Below are positions 7,301 to 15,276 of a stretch of DNA of 43,427 nucleotides, in pieces. A model generated the notes under the pieces. The model was not told the origin of the DNA. It worked only from the letters and a program-made list of their open reading frames with translations, and did no database searches. The stretch's first letter is position 1. Every line of letters starts with the position of its first letter. Location: NCBI GenBank assembly GCA_003222895.1, contig QHXI01000068.1, positions 1 to 43,427 on the forward strand. The letters are read 5' to 3'. Source of the stretch: Acidobacteriota bacterium. GTDB lineage: Bacteria > Acidobacteriota > Blastocatellia > Pyrinomonadales > Pyrinomonadaceae. Position numbers and translations under genes: made by a program.

Positions 7301-8807
7301 CCGTGATATCACGGGCAATACCTTGTACTCCAATCGGTTTGCCGTCCTGATAGATCAATCGGCTGCTGAGTTCGAGTGGAAGTCGTTTTCCGGACTTGGT
7401 GACAATTTCAGCTTCATAGACGGTAGATGTATCGCCAGTTTGCAGCTTGCGCGCGATGTTTTGACGAACGATATCGAGGTATTCGGGTGCAACGACTGCG
7501 GTAATATTCATGGCGAGCGCTTCAGCTCGATCATAACCAGTCAGCCGCTCTCCTGTTTGATTCAACGACGTGAATTTGCCGGCGAGATCGATGGTGTAGA
7601 TGATGTCGTTCGCATTCTCAAAGAGCTCCCGATAACGCTCCTCGCTCTCGAGCACCGCTGCTTCGGCTTGTCTCTTTTCAGTGATGTCGGTCGCCATCAC
7701 CAGGTATGCGGGCCGACCGGCGAAGTCCAACTTGTGCCAGCTCACGTCAACATCGATGACGGACCCGTCCTTCTTTTTGTGTTTCCACTCACCCGCTGCA
7801 TCATGCAGGCGCGTCGGCTGAGCAAGATATGACAGCAGATGCGGCACGTCTTCGGCAGGTCGAATATCGAGCGCAGTCATCGCGAGAAATTCTTCTCGCG
7901 TGTAGCCATAGTGATCAATAGCAACGTCGTTAACGGCGATGAATGCCAACGACTCTTCATCACAGACATACATCGGGCATGGATTCGATTCGAACAACAA
8001 TCGATATTCGTGGTTCTGCTTTTCCAGCGCTGCTTCAGCTTCGCACCGCTCGGTTACATCACGAACGACGCCGCGAACTGCCAGGCCTTCGCCCTGTGCG
8101 TTTCGCTCGATCGTGAGAATGCCTTCGAGATGACGTTCTTCACCGAGCGCATTCTTCAGGCAATCGGTGAAACGAATTGGCTCGAACGACCTCAAGTCTT
8201 TCACTGCCGCAATGTCACGCACAGCGGCTTCTTCTCCAATCAAGACACCCAGCGGCTGTCCAATCAATTCGAACGCAGGTCGGCCAAAGAAGTGTGCTCC
8301 GGCTTCGTTGATACTGCGGATGCATCCGTCCATATCGCGCGTGTAGATTATGTCCGCCGCATGCTCGACGATGTCGCGATAGCGACGCTCGACTCGATGA
8401 CGCTCGACGAGTCGCGCGACTTTCACGATCAACTCTTCGTGTCGAAACGGAACTTCGACGTAATCGTCGGCGCCGGCAGCGAATCCCTCAAACTTAACTG
8501 CGTCCGCTTTGCGAATCGCGCTGACAAGCAAAATCGGAATCATCGCCGTGTGCGGATTATTTTTGAGATGGCGACACAATTCCAATCCGCTCATTTCGGG
8601 CATGACAACATCGCTGATGATGATGTCCATCCTCGCCACGGCAGAAATATCCAGCGCGCGACGCACACTCGCAGCCAGAAAGATTTTGTAGCCTTCGGGC
8701 TCGATTAGATCTATGTTCATCGAAGAACTTCGAAACTGAATGGAATTTCGAGGACTAGCCTGAGAAGCTTCGACGCGCTGGGAGCGTCGGTCAGAACTCA
8801 GGCGCAT
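4395..8807 (-). CDS. multi-PAS/GAF hybrid sensor histidine kinase (1470 aa)
   Basis: A large cytoplasmic sensor without transmembrane segments. Domains in order: degenerate receiver (about 31-138, phospho-acceptor candidate Asp66), three PAS domains (about 143-258, 268-382, 390-506), two GAF domains (about 515-680 and 692-848), two PAS domains (about 855-968 and 978-1092), HisKA with His1114 in GVAHDFNNSL, HATPase with NAVDAM, DSGTGM, FEPFYTT and GTGLGL blocks, and a complete C-terminal receiver with acidic pair DDE 1348-1350 and Asp1392. It should autophosphorylate on His1114 and pass phosphate to Asp1392. The first receiver lacks its beta-1 strand and acidic pair. Starts at 8807 or 8720 (MNIDLIEPEG) are both possible; neither has a good ribosome site. 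No cognate regulator is adjacent. Confidence 0.9.
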   Translation of the reverse strand: MRLSSDRRSQRVEASQASPRNSIQFRSSSMNIDLIEPEGYKIFLAASVRRALDISAVARMDIIISDVVMPEMSGLELCRHLKNNPHTAMIPILLVSAIRKADAVKFEGFAAGADDYVEVPFRHEELIVKVARLVERHRVERRYRDIVEHAADIIYTRDMDGCIRSINEAGAHFFGRPAFELIGQPLGVLIGEEAAVRDIAAVKDLRSFEPIRFTDCLKNALGEERHLEGILTIERNAQGEGLAVRGVVRDVTERCEAEAALEKQNHEYRLLFESNPCPMYVCDEESLAFIAVNDVAIDHYGYTREEFLAMTALDIRPAEDVPHLLSYLAQPTRLHDAAGEWKHKKKDGSVIDVDVSWHKLDFAGRPAYLVMATDITEKRQAEAAVLESEERYRELFENANDIIYTIDLAGKFTSLNQTGERLTGYDRAEALAMNITAVVAPEYLDIVRQNIARKLQTGDTSTVYEAEIVTKSGKRLPLELSSRLIYQDGKPIGVQGIARDITERKQVQGTLSQHGERAALINRISQAVRRTLDVSEVFETAVHELGTHLRVDRCSLFMKDEFAGRVMNAAEYHIPDIEPAGTNFELPQVQTLNAAMEKHGVMAFDDVAHDDRIQGLFKRVVKEDVKSIMYVGVSVGNELIGAFALSTTKELRHWSEADIEVAKAAADQTGIAIRQARLYQKAEATSMREALVNKLSVAIRASLSLASMLDTATRELTHALSASRVKIRLDDFDGAHSSSRSSSTEADSLYLDLLRKRFFRSQAPLIVNDTTKCEDADSELSRCIKQRAESTGVLSRIDYPLIVSGEFRGVISIHQTENARRWTEDEVLLVEAVAAQLATGIAQAELFEMVARAKKEWESTFDAMSDGIFIFDKDGKLMRANRAGAAMDSRPPETLLGKQCCEILRANSDGNACIVEQALRKSAAINLEIVPVNLNRPVLVTVEPVLDERSQTVGAVCTARDLSELRKVEAVARERQSLLKNIMDSAREAIYALDSEGRYKWCNQAMLEMTGYKLDEIIGHSFLERTHEDDREMRLERFTSALNGHPQSFESRYVARSGSVRFASVNTAPIIVDGETTGVLGIAHDITEQKEERDRAARADKLRALGQLASGVAHDFNNSLAAVLGRAQLILRRVKDEELIRSLGIIVTAAEDAAATVRRIQTFARKSGASELELLDVGSLLRDAIEITRTRWENEARAAGRSIDVTLNADNGSFARGNASELREVFVNLIVNAVDAMPEGGSMKICCKKTGERVHLRFADSGTGMKEEVRERVFEPFYTTKGVLGTGLGLAVSYGIIERHQGMISVESRLGKGTTFFIDLPAAEFVETSSDEIRSEATTRSLSILVIDDEEFVRETLGEMLADLNHEVVITDSGRAAVEQIREREFDVVFTDLAMPEMDGWETARAIRALKPGLPVVLVTGYGATAQAPSGELDLVAGIIGKPFDFDQVTATIVRVCEKASVQEGVLVTQ

Positions 8808-8829
8808 AGACGCAACCCGAGCGCAAACA

Positions 8830-8859
8830 AGTATATCAAAGGCAAATCTTGTTTGTCAC
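8830..8859 (-). promoter_or_regulatory. sigma70-like promoter of the histidine kinase
   Basis: Read on the minus strand, GTGACA (8859-8854) and TATACT (8835-8830) are separated by 18 bases. Transcription would start near 8823, giving a leader of about 15 bases to the start at 8807 or about 100 bases to the start at 8720. This would make the kinase independent of the VWA genes upstream. Confidence 0.45.
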
Positions 8860-8879
8860 TACCGCAATTTGCAGGGAAA

Positions 8880-10031
8880 TCAGGGCTTTTTGTTGCTTGG
8901 CGAGGACTCTGGGACAGGAGTCTTGGCAAAATAGCCCGGGCGGTAGTTGAGCTTGAGGTTTTCTTTTCGGACTTCCGGATTGGTGATTTCGATTGTGATG
9001 CGGCGATATGAGCCGTCTCGCATTTTGTTCGAAGACGAATAAGCAATGAGGTAACGCTCTCTCAAATCTCTCTGAATTTGCGCAAACGCCTCATTCAATT
9101 CCCGTTCGTTGCGAGGAAAAAAAGCCCGGCCGCCGGTGTTCTCGGTTACCTTCTTCAAGGCCCCGTCGTCGATACCGAATTGATAACGATCACCGATCCC
9201 GATTGCGTAGATCAACGCATCAGCTTTCAGAGCGCGATTGATCGCTTCCTGCATGCGCACCTGACTGATCGTGTCGACGCCATCCGTCAACAGAATGATT
9301 GCACGGCGCGTATGCTCAGCAGCGCCACTGAGAAGTTCATTCGACGTCGCCCAGATCGCATCCCAGATCGCCGTCGATCCCGCGAGTGTCTGCTGCGTTC
9401 CGGAAATTGGCGGCGTACCGCCGAGCACCACGTTGCCACCGATGTAACCTGAGGGCGGCACAAAGCGCACGTCATCGATCGCGCGACGCAGACGCCCGAT
9501 GTTGCCGGTCAAGCCCTGCTCGAGCGTGACCTCGCCAGTGAACGAAACAATCGCTGCTTCATCTTTGTCCGCGCGCAGGACTGCTTCTAAGAATGCTCGC
9601 GCGGCGGCTTTCTCTTCCGGCAACGTTCGTTCTTCCGAGCCGCTGCAATCGATTAAGACTGCCATCGAAAGTGGAAGGTCGCTGTTAGGTTGAAAAGTAA
9701 AAATCTGCTGGGGCACACCGTCTTCGAGCAGGCGCACGTCTTCTTTCGCCAGCGTGCTCACAAAATGTTTCTGTTTGTCGGAAGCAGTGAAGAAAATATT
9801 GGTGAGGTTGGTTTCGACGCGTACAACGTCGTCGGAATTCAGCGTGATGTCGTCTTCTTTTTTCGGTGGCGTAGGACTCGGTTGAGCAGCAGTTTCGGTT
9901 TGTCGCGGGCGCGTGGCCGGCTGGGCTCCATTCTGCGCCGCCGCTTTTAGGAAAAAGCTCGCGCACATCGCGGCCGCGACGAGCGCACAAATCGCCAATG
10001 GCCTTATCTTTGTAGCTCTTCTCAGTTTCAT
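8880..10031 (-). CDS. secreted VWFA-related acidobacterial protein (383 aa)
   Basis: An exported protein with a signal peptide (MKLRRATK... to about residue 33, ending FLKAAAQ) and a Pro/Thr-rich stretch (RPRQTETAAQPSPTPPKK). The conserved motif of the acidobacterial VWFA-related family (VRLLEDGVPQQIFTF) follows, then a full von Willebrand A domain. The metal-site motif is DCSGS in LSMAVLIDCSGSEER; the later strand is IILLTDGVDTISQ. The C-terminus has the family's YLIAYSSSN and YFA endings. VWA domains bind ligands through a metal ion; the partner is unknown. Its ATG overlaps the stop of the upstream paralogue by 4 bases (ATGA), so the two are translationally coupled. Confidence 0.88.
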   Translation of the reverse strand: MKLRRATKIRPLAICALVAAAMCASFFLKAAAQNGAQPATRPRQTETAAQPSPTPPKKEDDITLNSDDVVRVETNLTNIFFTASDKQKHFVSTLAKEDVRLLEDGVPQQIFTFQPNSDLPLSMAVLIDCSGSEERTLPEEKAAARAFLEAVLRADKDEAAIVSFTGEVTLEQGLTGNIGRLRRAIDDVRFVPPSGYIGGNVVLGGTPPISGTQQTLAGSTAIWDAIWATSNELLSGAAEHTRRAIILLTDGVDTISQVRMQEAINRALKADALIYAIGIGDRYQFGIDDGALKKVTENTGGRAFFPRNERELNEAFAQIQRDLRERYLIAYSSSNKMRDGSYRRITIEITNPEVRKENLKLNYRPGYFAKTPVPESSPSNKKP

Positions 10032-10906
10032 TTCGTGGTAACGCTATCTGAAACAGCTTTGTAGCCCCGCTTGGTTCGCAGCTTGAACTTGTCATTTGGG
10101 CTTAACAGTTTCACATCGACTTTGCGATAGCTGCCGTCGTAGTGATCGTTCGTCGGTTTGTAGGTAATCAGGTATTGCGAGCGCAATTCTTTTGCGATTT
10201 TCGAAAACGATCGCTCCAGCGCCAACATGTCGCCGGTGAAGAAAGCCATGCCGCCCGTCTCGTCACACAGCCGCTCGAGCCCCTTGTCCCCGTGATCCGA
10301 TACCTGGCCGGCTTCGACGCCGGGCACGCTGCCGGACAGTCCGGCTTTCGTCGAGATCGCAAAGATGGTTGTTTCAGTTCGCTGCGCGATGTCGATCGCG
10401 TCGTTGATGTCCGCACGGCTGTAGGTATCGTCGCCATCCGTGATTATTACCAGCGCCCGCCGGCCTTGCGCGGGCGTTACCTGATCGTCAAAAGTGGCGA
10501 ACAGCACGCGATCCTTTCGTGGCCGCACAACCGTCTGGATGAAGTTCATCGCTGATTCTTGTTCGAACTTCAGCTTGCCCGCAGTCGAGGGTGACGTATC
10601 CATCAGCACGCCGACGTATAACGGCAGGTTGTTGCTCTCTTCACTCGTGAACGAATCGATCTGTTGCGGGACTTTGTCTTCGAGCACTACGAAATCGCGT
10701 TGCGTCAGACCGGGAACAAAGAGTCCCTTCTTATCAGTGACGGTTATCGGCAAACGCACGCGACGAATGTTAATAATTTCAGGTCGCTCCTGACCTTCAG
10801 GTGTTGCTGGCGGAGTCGGCGCAGGCTTCGGCTGTTGGCCGAAAGCCAACGCGCCCGAGACCAGAAGCATAGCGATTGCCAGGACGTGATTTCCTATTTT
10901 GGTCAT
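10028..10906 (-). CDS. secreted VWFA-related protein with shortened VWA domain (292 aa)
   Basis: This is a paralogue of the next gene, with a signal peptide (MTKIGNHVLAIAMLLVSGALAFGQ), the motif DFVVLEDKVPQQIDSF, and a metal-site motif DTSPS. The strand FATFDDQV is followed directly by QGRRALVIITDGDDTYS. In the paralogue about 65 residues lie between these points, including the loop that normally supplies the third metal-binding residue. The reading frame is intact, so this is an in-frame deletion or a minimal variant. The C-terminus (ELRSQYLITYKP) is normal. It is the first gene of a two-gene operon with the 383-residue protein. About 100 bases without visible features separate it from the dehydratase gene. 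Confidence 0.85.
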   Translation of the reverse strand: MTKIGNHVLAIAMLLVSGALAFGQQPKPAPTPPATPEGQERPEIINIRRVRLPITVTDKKGLFVPGLTQRDFVVLEDKVPQQIDSFTSEESNNLPLYVGVLMDTSPSTAGKLKFEQESAMNFIQTVVRPRKDRVLFATFDDQVTPAQGRRALVIITDGDDTYSRADINDAIDIAQRTETTIFAISTKAGLSGSVPGVEAGQVSDHGDKGLERLCDETGGMAFFTGDMLALERSFSKIAKELRSQYLITYKPTNDHYDGSYRKVDVKLLSPNDKFKLRTKRGYKAVSDSVTTK

Positions 10907-11007
10907 TGCATGGATTGCGAACCGAGGCTTGAGCTCGCCGACGCCATTTCGATGCGAACGCGAGTTAAGTCAGTTGCCCTTTCGAATTCTTTCGAATGCT
11001 GGCAGCA

Positions 11008-11334
11008 TCAGAGTTTGTCGATCTTGGCCGCGAGCACAAAATCGCTCTCGGTCAGTCCGTCAATTTTGTGCGTCCAGATGGAAACGTCCGCCTTACCCCA
11101 TCCGAAACAGATATCGGGATGATGTCCCTGCTCTTCAGCCAATTCGCCGACCCGATTCACAAAGTCGAGTGCCTCGCGAAAATCCTTGAACTTGTGGGTT
11201 TTTTCGAGATGATGCTCGTCGATGACTTGCCAGCCCGGCAGTTGCGCAGATAACGCTTTCAAGTCATCATCCTGCAACGGGGGCACCCCACCGCGACATG
11301 GCACGCATTGACGTTCGGCTAACTCTGTCATCAT
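11008..11334 (-). CDS. pterin-4a-carbinolamine dehydratase
   Basis: The 108-residue protein matches the PCD/DCoH family, which dehydrates 4a-hydroxy-tetrahydropterin so that the cofactor of aromatic amino acid hydroxylases can be recycled. Family landmarks are present: LPGWQV, FKDFREALDFVNRVGELAEEQGHHPDI with the paired His residues of the active site, and VSIWTHKIDGLTESDFVLAAKID. GGAGGA directly precedes two successive ATG codons (11334 and 11331); spacing favours the second, removing one Met. No hydroxylase gene is in the window, so the role could instead be in molybdopterin or folate-type pterin handling. Confidence 0.93.
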   Translation of the reverse strand: MMTELAERQCVPCRGGVPPLQDDDLKALSAQLPGWQVIDEHHLEKTHKFKDFREALDFVNRVGELAEEQGHHPDICFGWGKADVSIWTHKIDGLTESDFVLAAKIDKL

Positions 11335-11409
11335 TCCTCCCGCGAATTGAAATGCGAGTGTTTGAGGTTATCACAGCTCGATTTCGGATGCCTTGCCGCA
11401 CGGCAACTG

Positions 11410-11438
11410 CTGACTTCTGCATGATCGTCTGCGATAAT
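11410..11438 (+). promoter_or_regulatory. promoter of the Lon-N-like gene
   Basis: CTGACT (11410-11415) and GATAAT (11433-11438), each close to the sigma70 consensus, are separated by exactly 17 bases. The predicted transcription start near 11445 gives a leader of about 30 bases before ATG 11478, which lacks a strong Shine-Dalgarno sequence. Confidence 0.5.
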
Positions 11439-11477
11439 GAGCGCTGCCAAACGCATTCAACGTTTCATCGCTGAAAA

Positions 11478-12179
11478 ATGAGTGAAGCCATAGACAAAGT
11501 GCGCGGTCTGCGCGAGCTGCCGCTCTTTCCGCTGCCGGTCGTTCTGTTCCCCGGCATGCCGATGCCGCTGCATATTTTCGAAGAGCGGTATCGCCAGATG
11601 CTCGCGGATATTCGCGCTGGAAATAATTTCTTCGGGCTGTCTTACTTTGACGCGAGCGCGTCCGACAAAGACATCCCGCCTGCGGGCCACGTCGGCTGTG
11701 TCGGCGAAGTTACCGAATCTCAGGCGTTGCCCGACGGGCGCTCGAACATTCTGGCTGTCGGCGTTGTTCGCTACGAGGCTGAAAACTACATTGAGCGCGG
11801 TGATCCTTATTTGGTCGTGCGGCCAAATTATTTTGAAGACGAGCAGGAAAACGAATCGTCGTTGATGGCGAATTCGCGCGAAGTCGCCAACATGTTCATG
11901 CGCGTCGCGAATTCAATCCGCATAATGAATGATGAGCGTGGCGACTTGCCGGACATCACCGACACCGATCCGCAGAAGCTTTCGTTCCTGGTCGCTGCGG
12001 CGATGGAAATTGAAATCGAAACCAAGCAGCAAATGCTCGAGTTGCGATCGACCTCAGAGCGACTGCAGCGTTTGCATGATTTGCTGGCGCGCGTCGTGAA
12101 CAGCTACGAAGAGCGCGCCCGCTTGCATTCGGTCGCCAAAGGGAACGGCCACGCCGGAAAGAACATCGAGATCGAGTAG
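11478..12179 (+). CDS. Lon N-terminal-domain-like (LON substrate-binding) protein
   Basis: The 233-residue protein is a stand-alone LON substrate-binding domain without ATPase or protease parts. The family start is clear: ELPLFPLPVVLFPGMPMPLHIFEERYRQML, then GCVGEVTE and GRSNILAVGVVRYE. The C-terminal third is helical (IEIETKQQMLELRSTSERLQRLHDLL), as in the helical arm that follows this domain in Lon. Such proteins are widespread in bacteria with no settled function; substrate recognition for proteolysis is the usual guess. An imperfect inverted repeat starts 4 bases after the stop. Confidence 0.88.
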   Translation: MSEAIDKVRGLRELPLFPLPVVLFPGMPMPLHIFEERYRQMLADIRAGNNFFGLSYFDASASDKDIPPAGHVGCVGEVTESQALPDGRSNILAVGVVRYEAENYIERGDPYLVVRPNYFEDEQENESSLMANSREVANMFMRVANSIRIMNDERGDLPDITDTDPQKLSFLVAAAMEIEIETKQQMLELRSTSERLQRLHDLLARVVNSYEERARLHSVAKGNGHAGKNIEIE

Positions 12180-12182
12180 CCT

Positions 12183-12229
12183 AGACTTCAGTCTGTGATT
12201 GCATTTGGCGGGATCACAAACTGAAGTCT
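12183..12229. repeat. inverted repeat between the LON-like gene and moaD-moaE
   Basis: AGACTTCAGTCTGTGAT (12183-12199) and ATCACAAACTGAAGTCT (12213-12229) form 17-base arms with one wobble mismatch around a 13-base loop. No T-run follows, so this is more like a REP-type palindrome than an intrinsic terminator. It ends one base before the GTG start of the next gene, so the hairpin would cover that gene's ribosome-binding region. Confidence 0.7.
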
Positions 12230-12961
12230 GTGCCACTAAGCAATCCAACAATCACAGTTCGCGTCCTTTTCTTTGGCGCCGCCCGTGACGCCGTCGGCAG
12301 CGACGAGATCGATTTCGAAATCGAGTCTCCGTCGGCTGCTGCCGGTGCTCGCTTACAATTGCTGAATGCTTATCCTGCCCTTCAGCGCTTCGGGAATTCG
12401 CTTCTGTTCGCCGTCAATCAGGAATACGCCGAAGCCGATCGTGAGATTCGGGCCGGCGATGAACTCGCAGTCTTTCCGCCCGTCAGCGGTGGCGATCAGA
12501 GCGCAGGCCTGCTGCTCGTATCGTCCCGGGCATCTGATTTCTTCGAACTAACCACCGATCCCATCGAGGTCGGCGCCGTCGCTCGCCGCGTTGTGCTTCC
12601 CGAATGCGGCGCGACGGTGACGCTCGACGGCTACGCGCGCGAATGGACCAAAGGCCGGCGCACACTTTATCTCGTGTATGAAGCTTATGAGCAGATGGCT
12701 TTGAGCGAGATGAAAAAGTTAGGCGAGCAGGCGCGCGCGAAATTCGACATCGCGCATATCGGGATCGTGCATCGCACCGGCCGTTTGGACATCGGCGAGA
12801 CCAGCGTCGTCATCAGCGTCAGCGCGGCACACCGGCGCGCCGCCTTCGAAGCGTGCGAATGGGCCATTCGCGAACTGAAACGCACCGTGCCAATTTGGAA
12901 GAAAGAAGTTTTCGAGCACGGTGAAGTTTGGGTGGAAGGGCAAGGCGCGCCACAACCCTGA
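12230..12961 (+). CDS. MoaD-MoaE fusion, molybdopterin synthase
   Basis: Residues 1-88 are MoaD-like (ITVRVLFFGAARDAVG ... GDELAVFPPVSGG), and residues 94-243 are MoaE-like (FFELTTDPIEVG, GATVTLDGYAREWTKG, HIGIVHRTGRLDIGE, TVPIWKKEVFEHGEVWVEG). Together they convert precursor Z (cPMP) to molybdopterin: MoaD carries sulfur on its C-terminal Gly-Gly and MoaE holds the active site, with Lys224/Lys225 in PIWKKE. Here Gly87-Gly88 is internal, so the fusion probably needs cleavage, as reported for MoaX of Mycobacterium tuberculosis. The start is GTG 12230, abutting a palindrome; there is no ATG in the right place. No other moa gene is nearby. Confidence 0.9.
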   Translation: MPLSNPTITVRVLFFGAARDAVGSDEIDFEIESPSAAAGARLQLLNAYPALQRFGNSLLFAVNQEYAEADREIRAGDELAVFPPVSGGDQSAGLLLVSSRASDFFELTTDPIEVGAVARRVVLPECGATVTLDGYAREWTKGRRTLYLVYEAYEQMALSEMKKLGEQARAKFDIAHIGIVHRTGRLDIGETSVVISVSAAHRRAAFEACEWAIRELKRTVPIWKKEVFEHGEVWVEGQGAPQP

Positions 12962-13086
12962 ATTTGCAGCAAAGGTCAGATTAGTTTTACTCTCCTCAAA
13001 CCCAGACGCTGTTCCAACTTCTCAATCGCATTAGCTGCCGTGGTGCGAACTTAATCTGAGGTCTAACCGTGTACCAACTAACAAAC

Positions 13087-15270
13087 ATGAATTCTCGGGC
13101 TCTTTGGCTCGCGACGGTGATCACTCTGGTTGTGAACTTTCAAGCGGTAACTGGCCAGCAAATTTCACCGAACAAGCCGGCAAGCCAGGACGACGACGTG
13201 CTGCGGATCAAAACCGAACTGGTCCAGACCGATCTCATGGTGTTCGACAAGCAGGGCCGTTTCGTTGAAGGCCTACGACCCGAGCAATTTGAGTTGAGCG
13301 TGGATGGCAAAGCGCAACCGATCTCTATTTTGGAGCGTGTGATTTCCGGCAGCAGAACTGAAGCCTCACAACTGGCGCCTGCCCTGGCTGGCCCGGTGAA
13401 GAGTAGTGATCTGAACTCTCCGATCTCTGGCGCCACCGACAATCGGCGAATTGTCTTCTTCTTTCTGGACGATCTCCATCTCAGCGAATCCAGTCTCACG
13501 CGTACCCGGACGGCTTTATCGGATTTCGTTGAGAAGCAAGCAAGCCCTAACGATCAGTTGGCAATTGTTTCCGCCAGCGGGCAGATTGGATTTCTGCAAC
13601 AGTTAACGGACAACAAAGCAGTGCTGCGCGCGGCAATCAATCGTCTCAACTACAAGCGCAACACGGAGACCTTCGCCGGCAAGACCTCAATCAGCGAGTA
13701 TCAGGCTAATCAAATCACCGACCACGGCGATAGGGACCTCTTCAACTACCTCGTCTCGTCAACCATTAATGAATACCAACTGTTGGGGACCAAAGGTGGA
13801 GATAATCGGGGACTGTCTCAACTCGCGGTCAACATGGTCAAGAATCGAACTCATCAAATCAACAGCCAGTCGAGGGCTGCTACGAACGATACGCTCTCGG
13901 TTTTGCTCAGTCTGATGCAATCGTCGGCGAGTTTGCCTGGACGCAAATTGGTTTTTCTCATTTCAGACGGCTTCATTGCTGATTCTCGAAATACTTACGT
14001 GATGGAAATGCTCCATCAGGTTGGCAGCGTCGCCGCGCCCGCTGGAATCATTGTTTACACGATGGATGCTCGCGGGACTTTTTCCGATCCGGAAGTTGAC
14101 GCCGGGAGAAACGCCTTTCCCGACGGGATGGCTTCAGGGACCTCGGCGCGGATGCCTTCGCTCGAATCATCCGCAATGCGCGAGCCTTTGCGGATACTGG
14201 CCGACGATACGGGCGGACGCGCGATACTTAACTCAAATTCGTTTACCGAGGCCTTTCAACAGGCCATCGACGAAACTTCATCGTATTATTTGTTGGCGTG
14301 GCGTCCAGACACTGAGGAACAGCGCAGCGGCAAGGCCCGAATTAGAGTCAGCGTAAAAGACCATCCGGATTTTCGTGTGCGTTTGCGCCGCAACTACTAC
14401 GCACATGCTGACAAGAGCAACAGCGGCAAGGCCGAAAAAAGTACCTCAACGAACGCGGTGGCAGAAACTCCTGAGGTCGCATTGTTGACAACTCTGGGAG
14501 CGCTCTACCCGCGCCGGACGATTCCTACAGCTCTGTCGGTCGGTTACATGAACAGCCCGGATCAAGACCTGGTGCTAAATGCATCGATGCAAATCGATCG
14601 CGCCGATCTTCAGCTGGCGGATAAGAATGCGAAGAAATCCGAAATCGATGTCATCGGCGCCGCGATTGACGATCGCGGTCTCATCGTTACCTTCAAACAA
14701 ATGCTGACGGTCGTCTCCGACGCGTCGACCCAAAATCAGCCGGTGGTGTGGCATCAGCGACTGCGTGTGCAGCCCGGGCTCTACCAAGTCCGCGTGGCCC
14801 TGAGAGAGCGAAGCAGCGGGCGCACCGGCGGCGCGCAACAATGGATCGAAGTGCCAGATTTCTCGAAGGGAACGTTTGGGATGAGCACGCTGTTCTTAGC
14901 TGAACGGAAGGCCGAAGCAGGAGACGCGAAGCTTTCCGCTTCGCCTCAATCGATTGGCGTTGACGTTGACCATCGCTTCTCGCGCATGTCCGTCTTGCGG
15001 TTTCAGACCTATGTCTACAATGCTGCCCAAAGTCCAACGCCGCCGGCAATTGAAATTCAGGTTCGGGTTCTACTCAACAACCGCGCTGTTATGACGGTTG
15101 CTAAGACACGGGTGCCAACAGATACGACAAAGGATTTAGCGCGACTGCCTTATTGGTCTGAACTGGCGCTCGATTCGCTGCCTCCAGGCAGGTATGTTCT
15201 GCAGGTTACCGCGACCGACCTGACAGCAAAGGCGACCGCCACTCAGGAAACCCATCTGGTTATCGAATAA
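13087..15270 (+). CDS. secreted VWFA-related acidobacterial protein (727 aa)
   Basis: A long exported member of the same family as the pair at 8880-10906. The signal peptide runs from ATG 13087 (MNSRALWLATVITLVV to about VTGQ). The family motif DLMVFDKQGRFVEGLRPEQF and then the VWA region (RRIVFFFLDDLHLSESSLTRTR, RKLVFLISDGFIADS, GIIVYTMDARG) follow. The first metal-site motif is DDLHLS rather than DxSxS, a common variant in this family. After SSYYLLAWRPD a further 300 residues of beta-rich sequence make up the C-terminus, absent from the shorter paralogues. A GTG at 13069 would only add six residues. An 8-base inverted repeat (12976-12983/13052-13059) lies in the upstream gap. Confidence 0.85.
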   Translation: MNSRALWLATVITLVVNFQAVTGQQISPNKPASQDDDVLRIKTELVQTDLMVFDKQGRFVEGLRPEQFELSVDGKAQPISILERVISGSRTEASQLAPALAGPVKSSDLNSPISGATDNRRIVFFFLDDLHLSESSLTRTRTALSDFVEKQASPNDQLAIVSASGQIGFLQQLTDNKAVLRAAINRLNYKRNTETFAGKTSISEYQANQITDHGDRDLFNYLVSSTINEYQLLGTKGGDNRGLSQLAVNMVKNRTHQINSQSRAATNDTLSVLLSLMQSSASLPGRKLVFLISDGFIADSRNTYVMEMLHQVGSVAAPAGIIVYTMDARGTFSDPEVDAGRNAFPDGMASGTSARMPSLESSAMREPLRILADDTGGRAILNSNSFTEAFQQAIDETSSYYLLAWRPDTEEQRSGKARIRVSVKDHPDFRVRLRRNYYAHADKSNSGKAEKSTSTNAVAETPEVALLTTLGALYPRRTIPTALSVGYMNSPDQDLVLNASMQIDRADLQLADKNAKKSEIDVIGAAIDDRGLIVTFKQMLTVVSDASTQNQPVVWHQRLRVQPGLYQVRVALRERSSGRTGGAQQWIEVPDFSKGTFGMSTLFLAERKAEAGDAKLSASPQSIGVDVDHRFSRMSVLRFQTYVYNAAQSPTPPAIEIQVRVLLNNRAVMTVAKTRVPTDTTKDLARLPYWSELALDSLPPGRYVLQVTATDLTAKATATQETHLVIE

Positions 15271-15276
15271 GGGCGC

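Noticed and set aside
6966-8708. Two long plus-strand frames (288 and 289 codons) opposite the histidine kinase
   Set aside because: They are shadows of the kinase's codon bias: no ribosome site, no recognisable domain, and the kinase frame is clearly the coding one.
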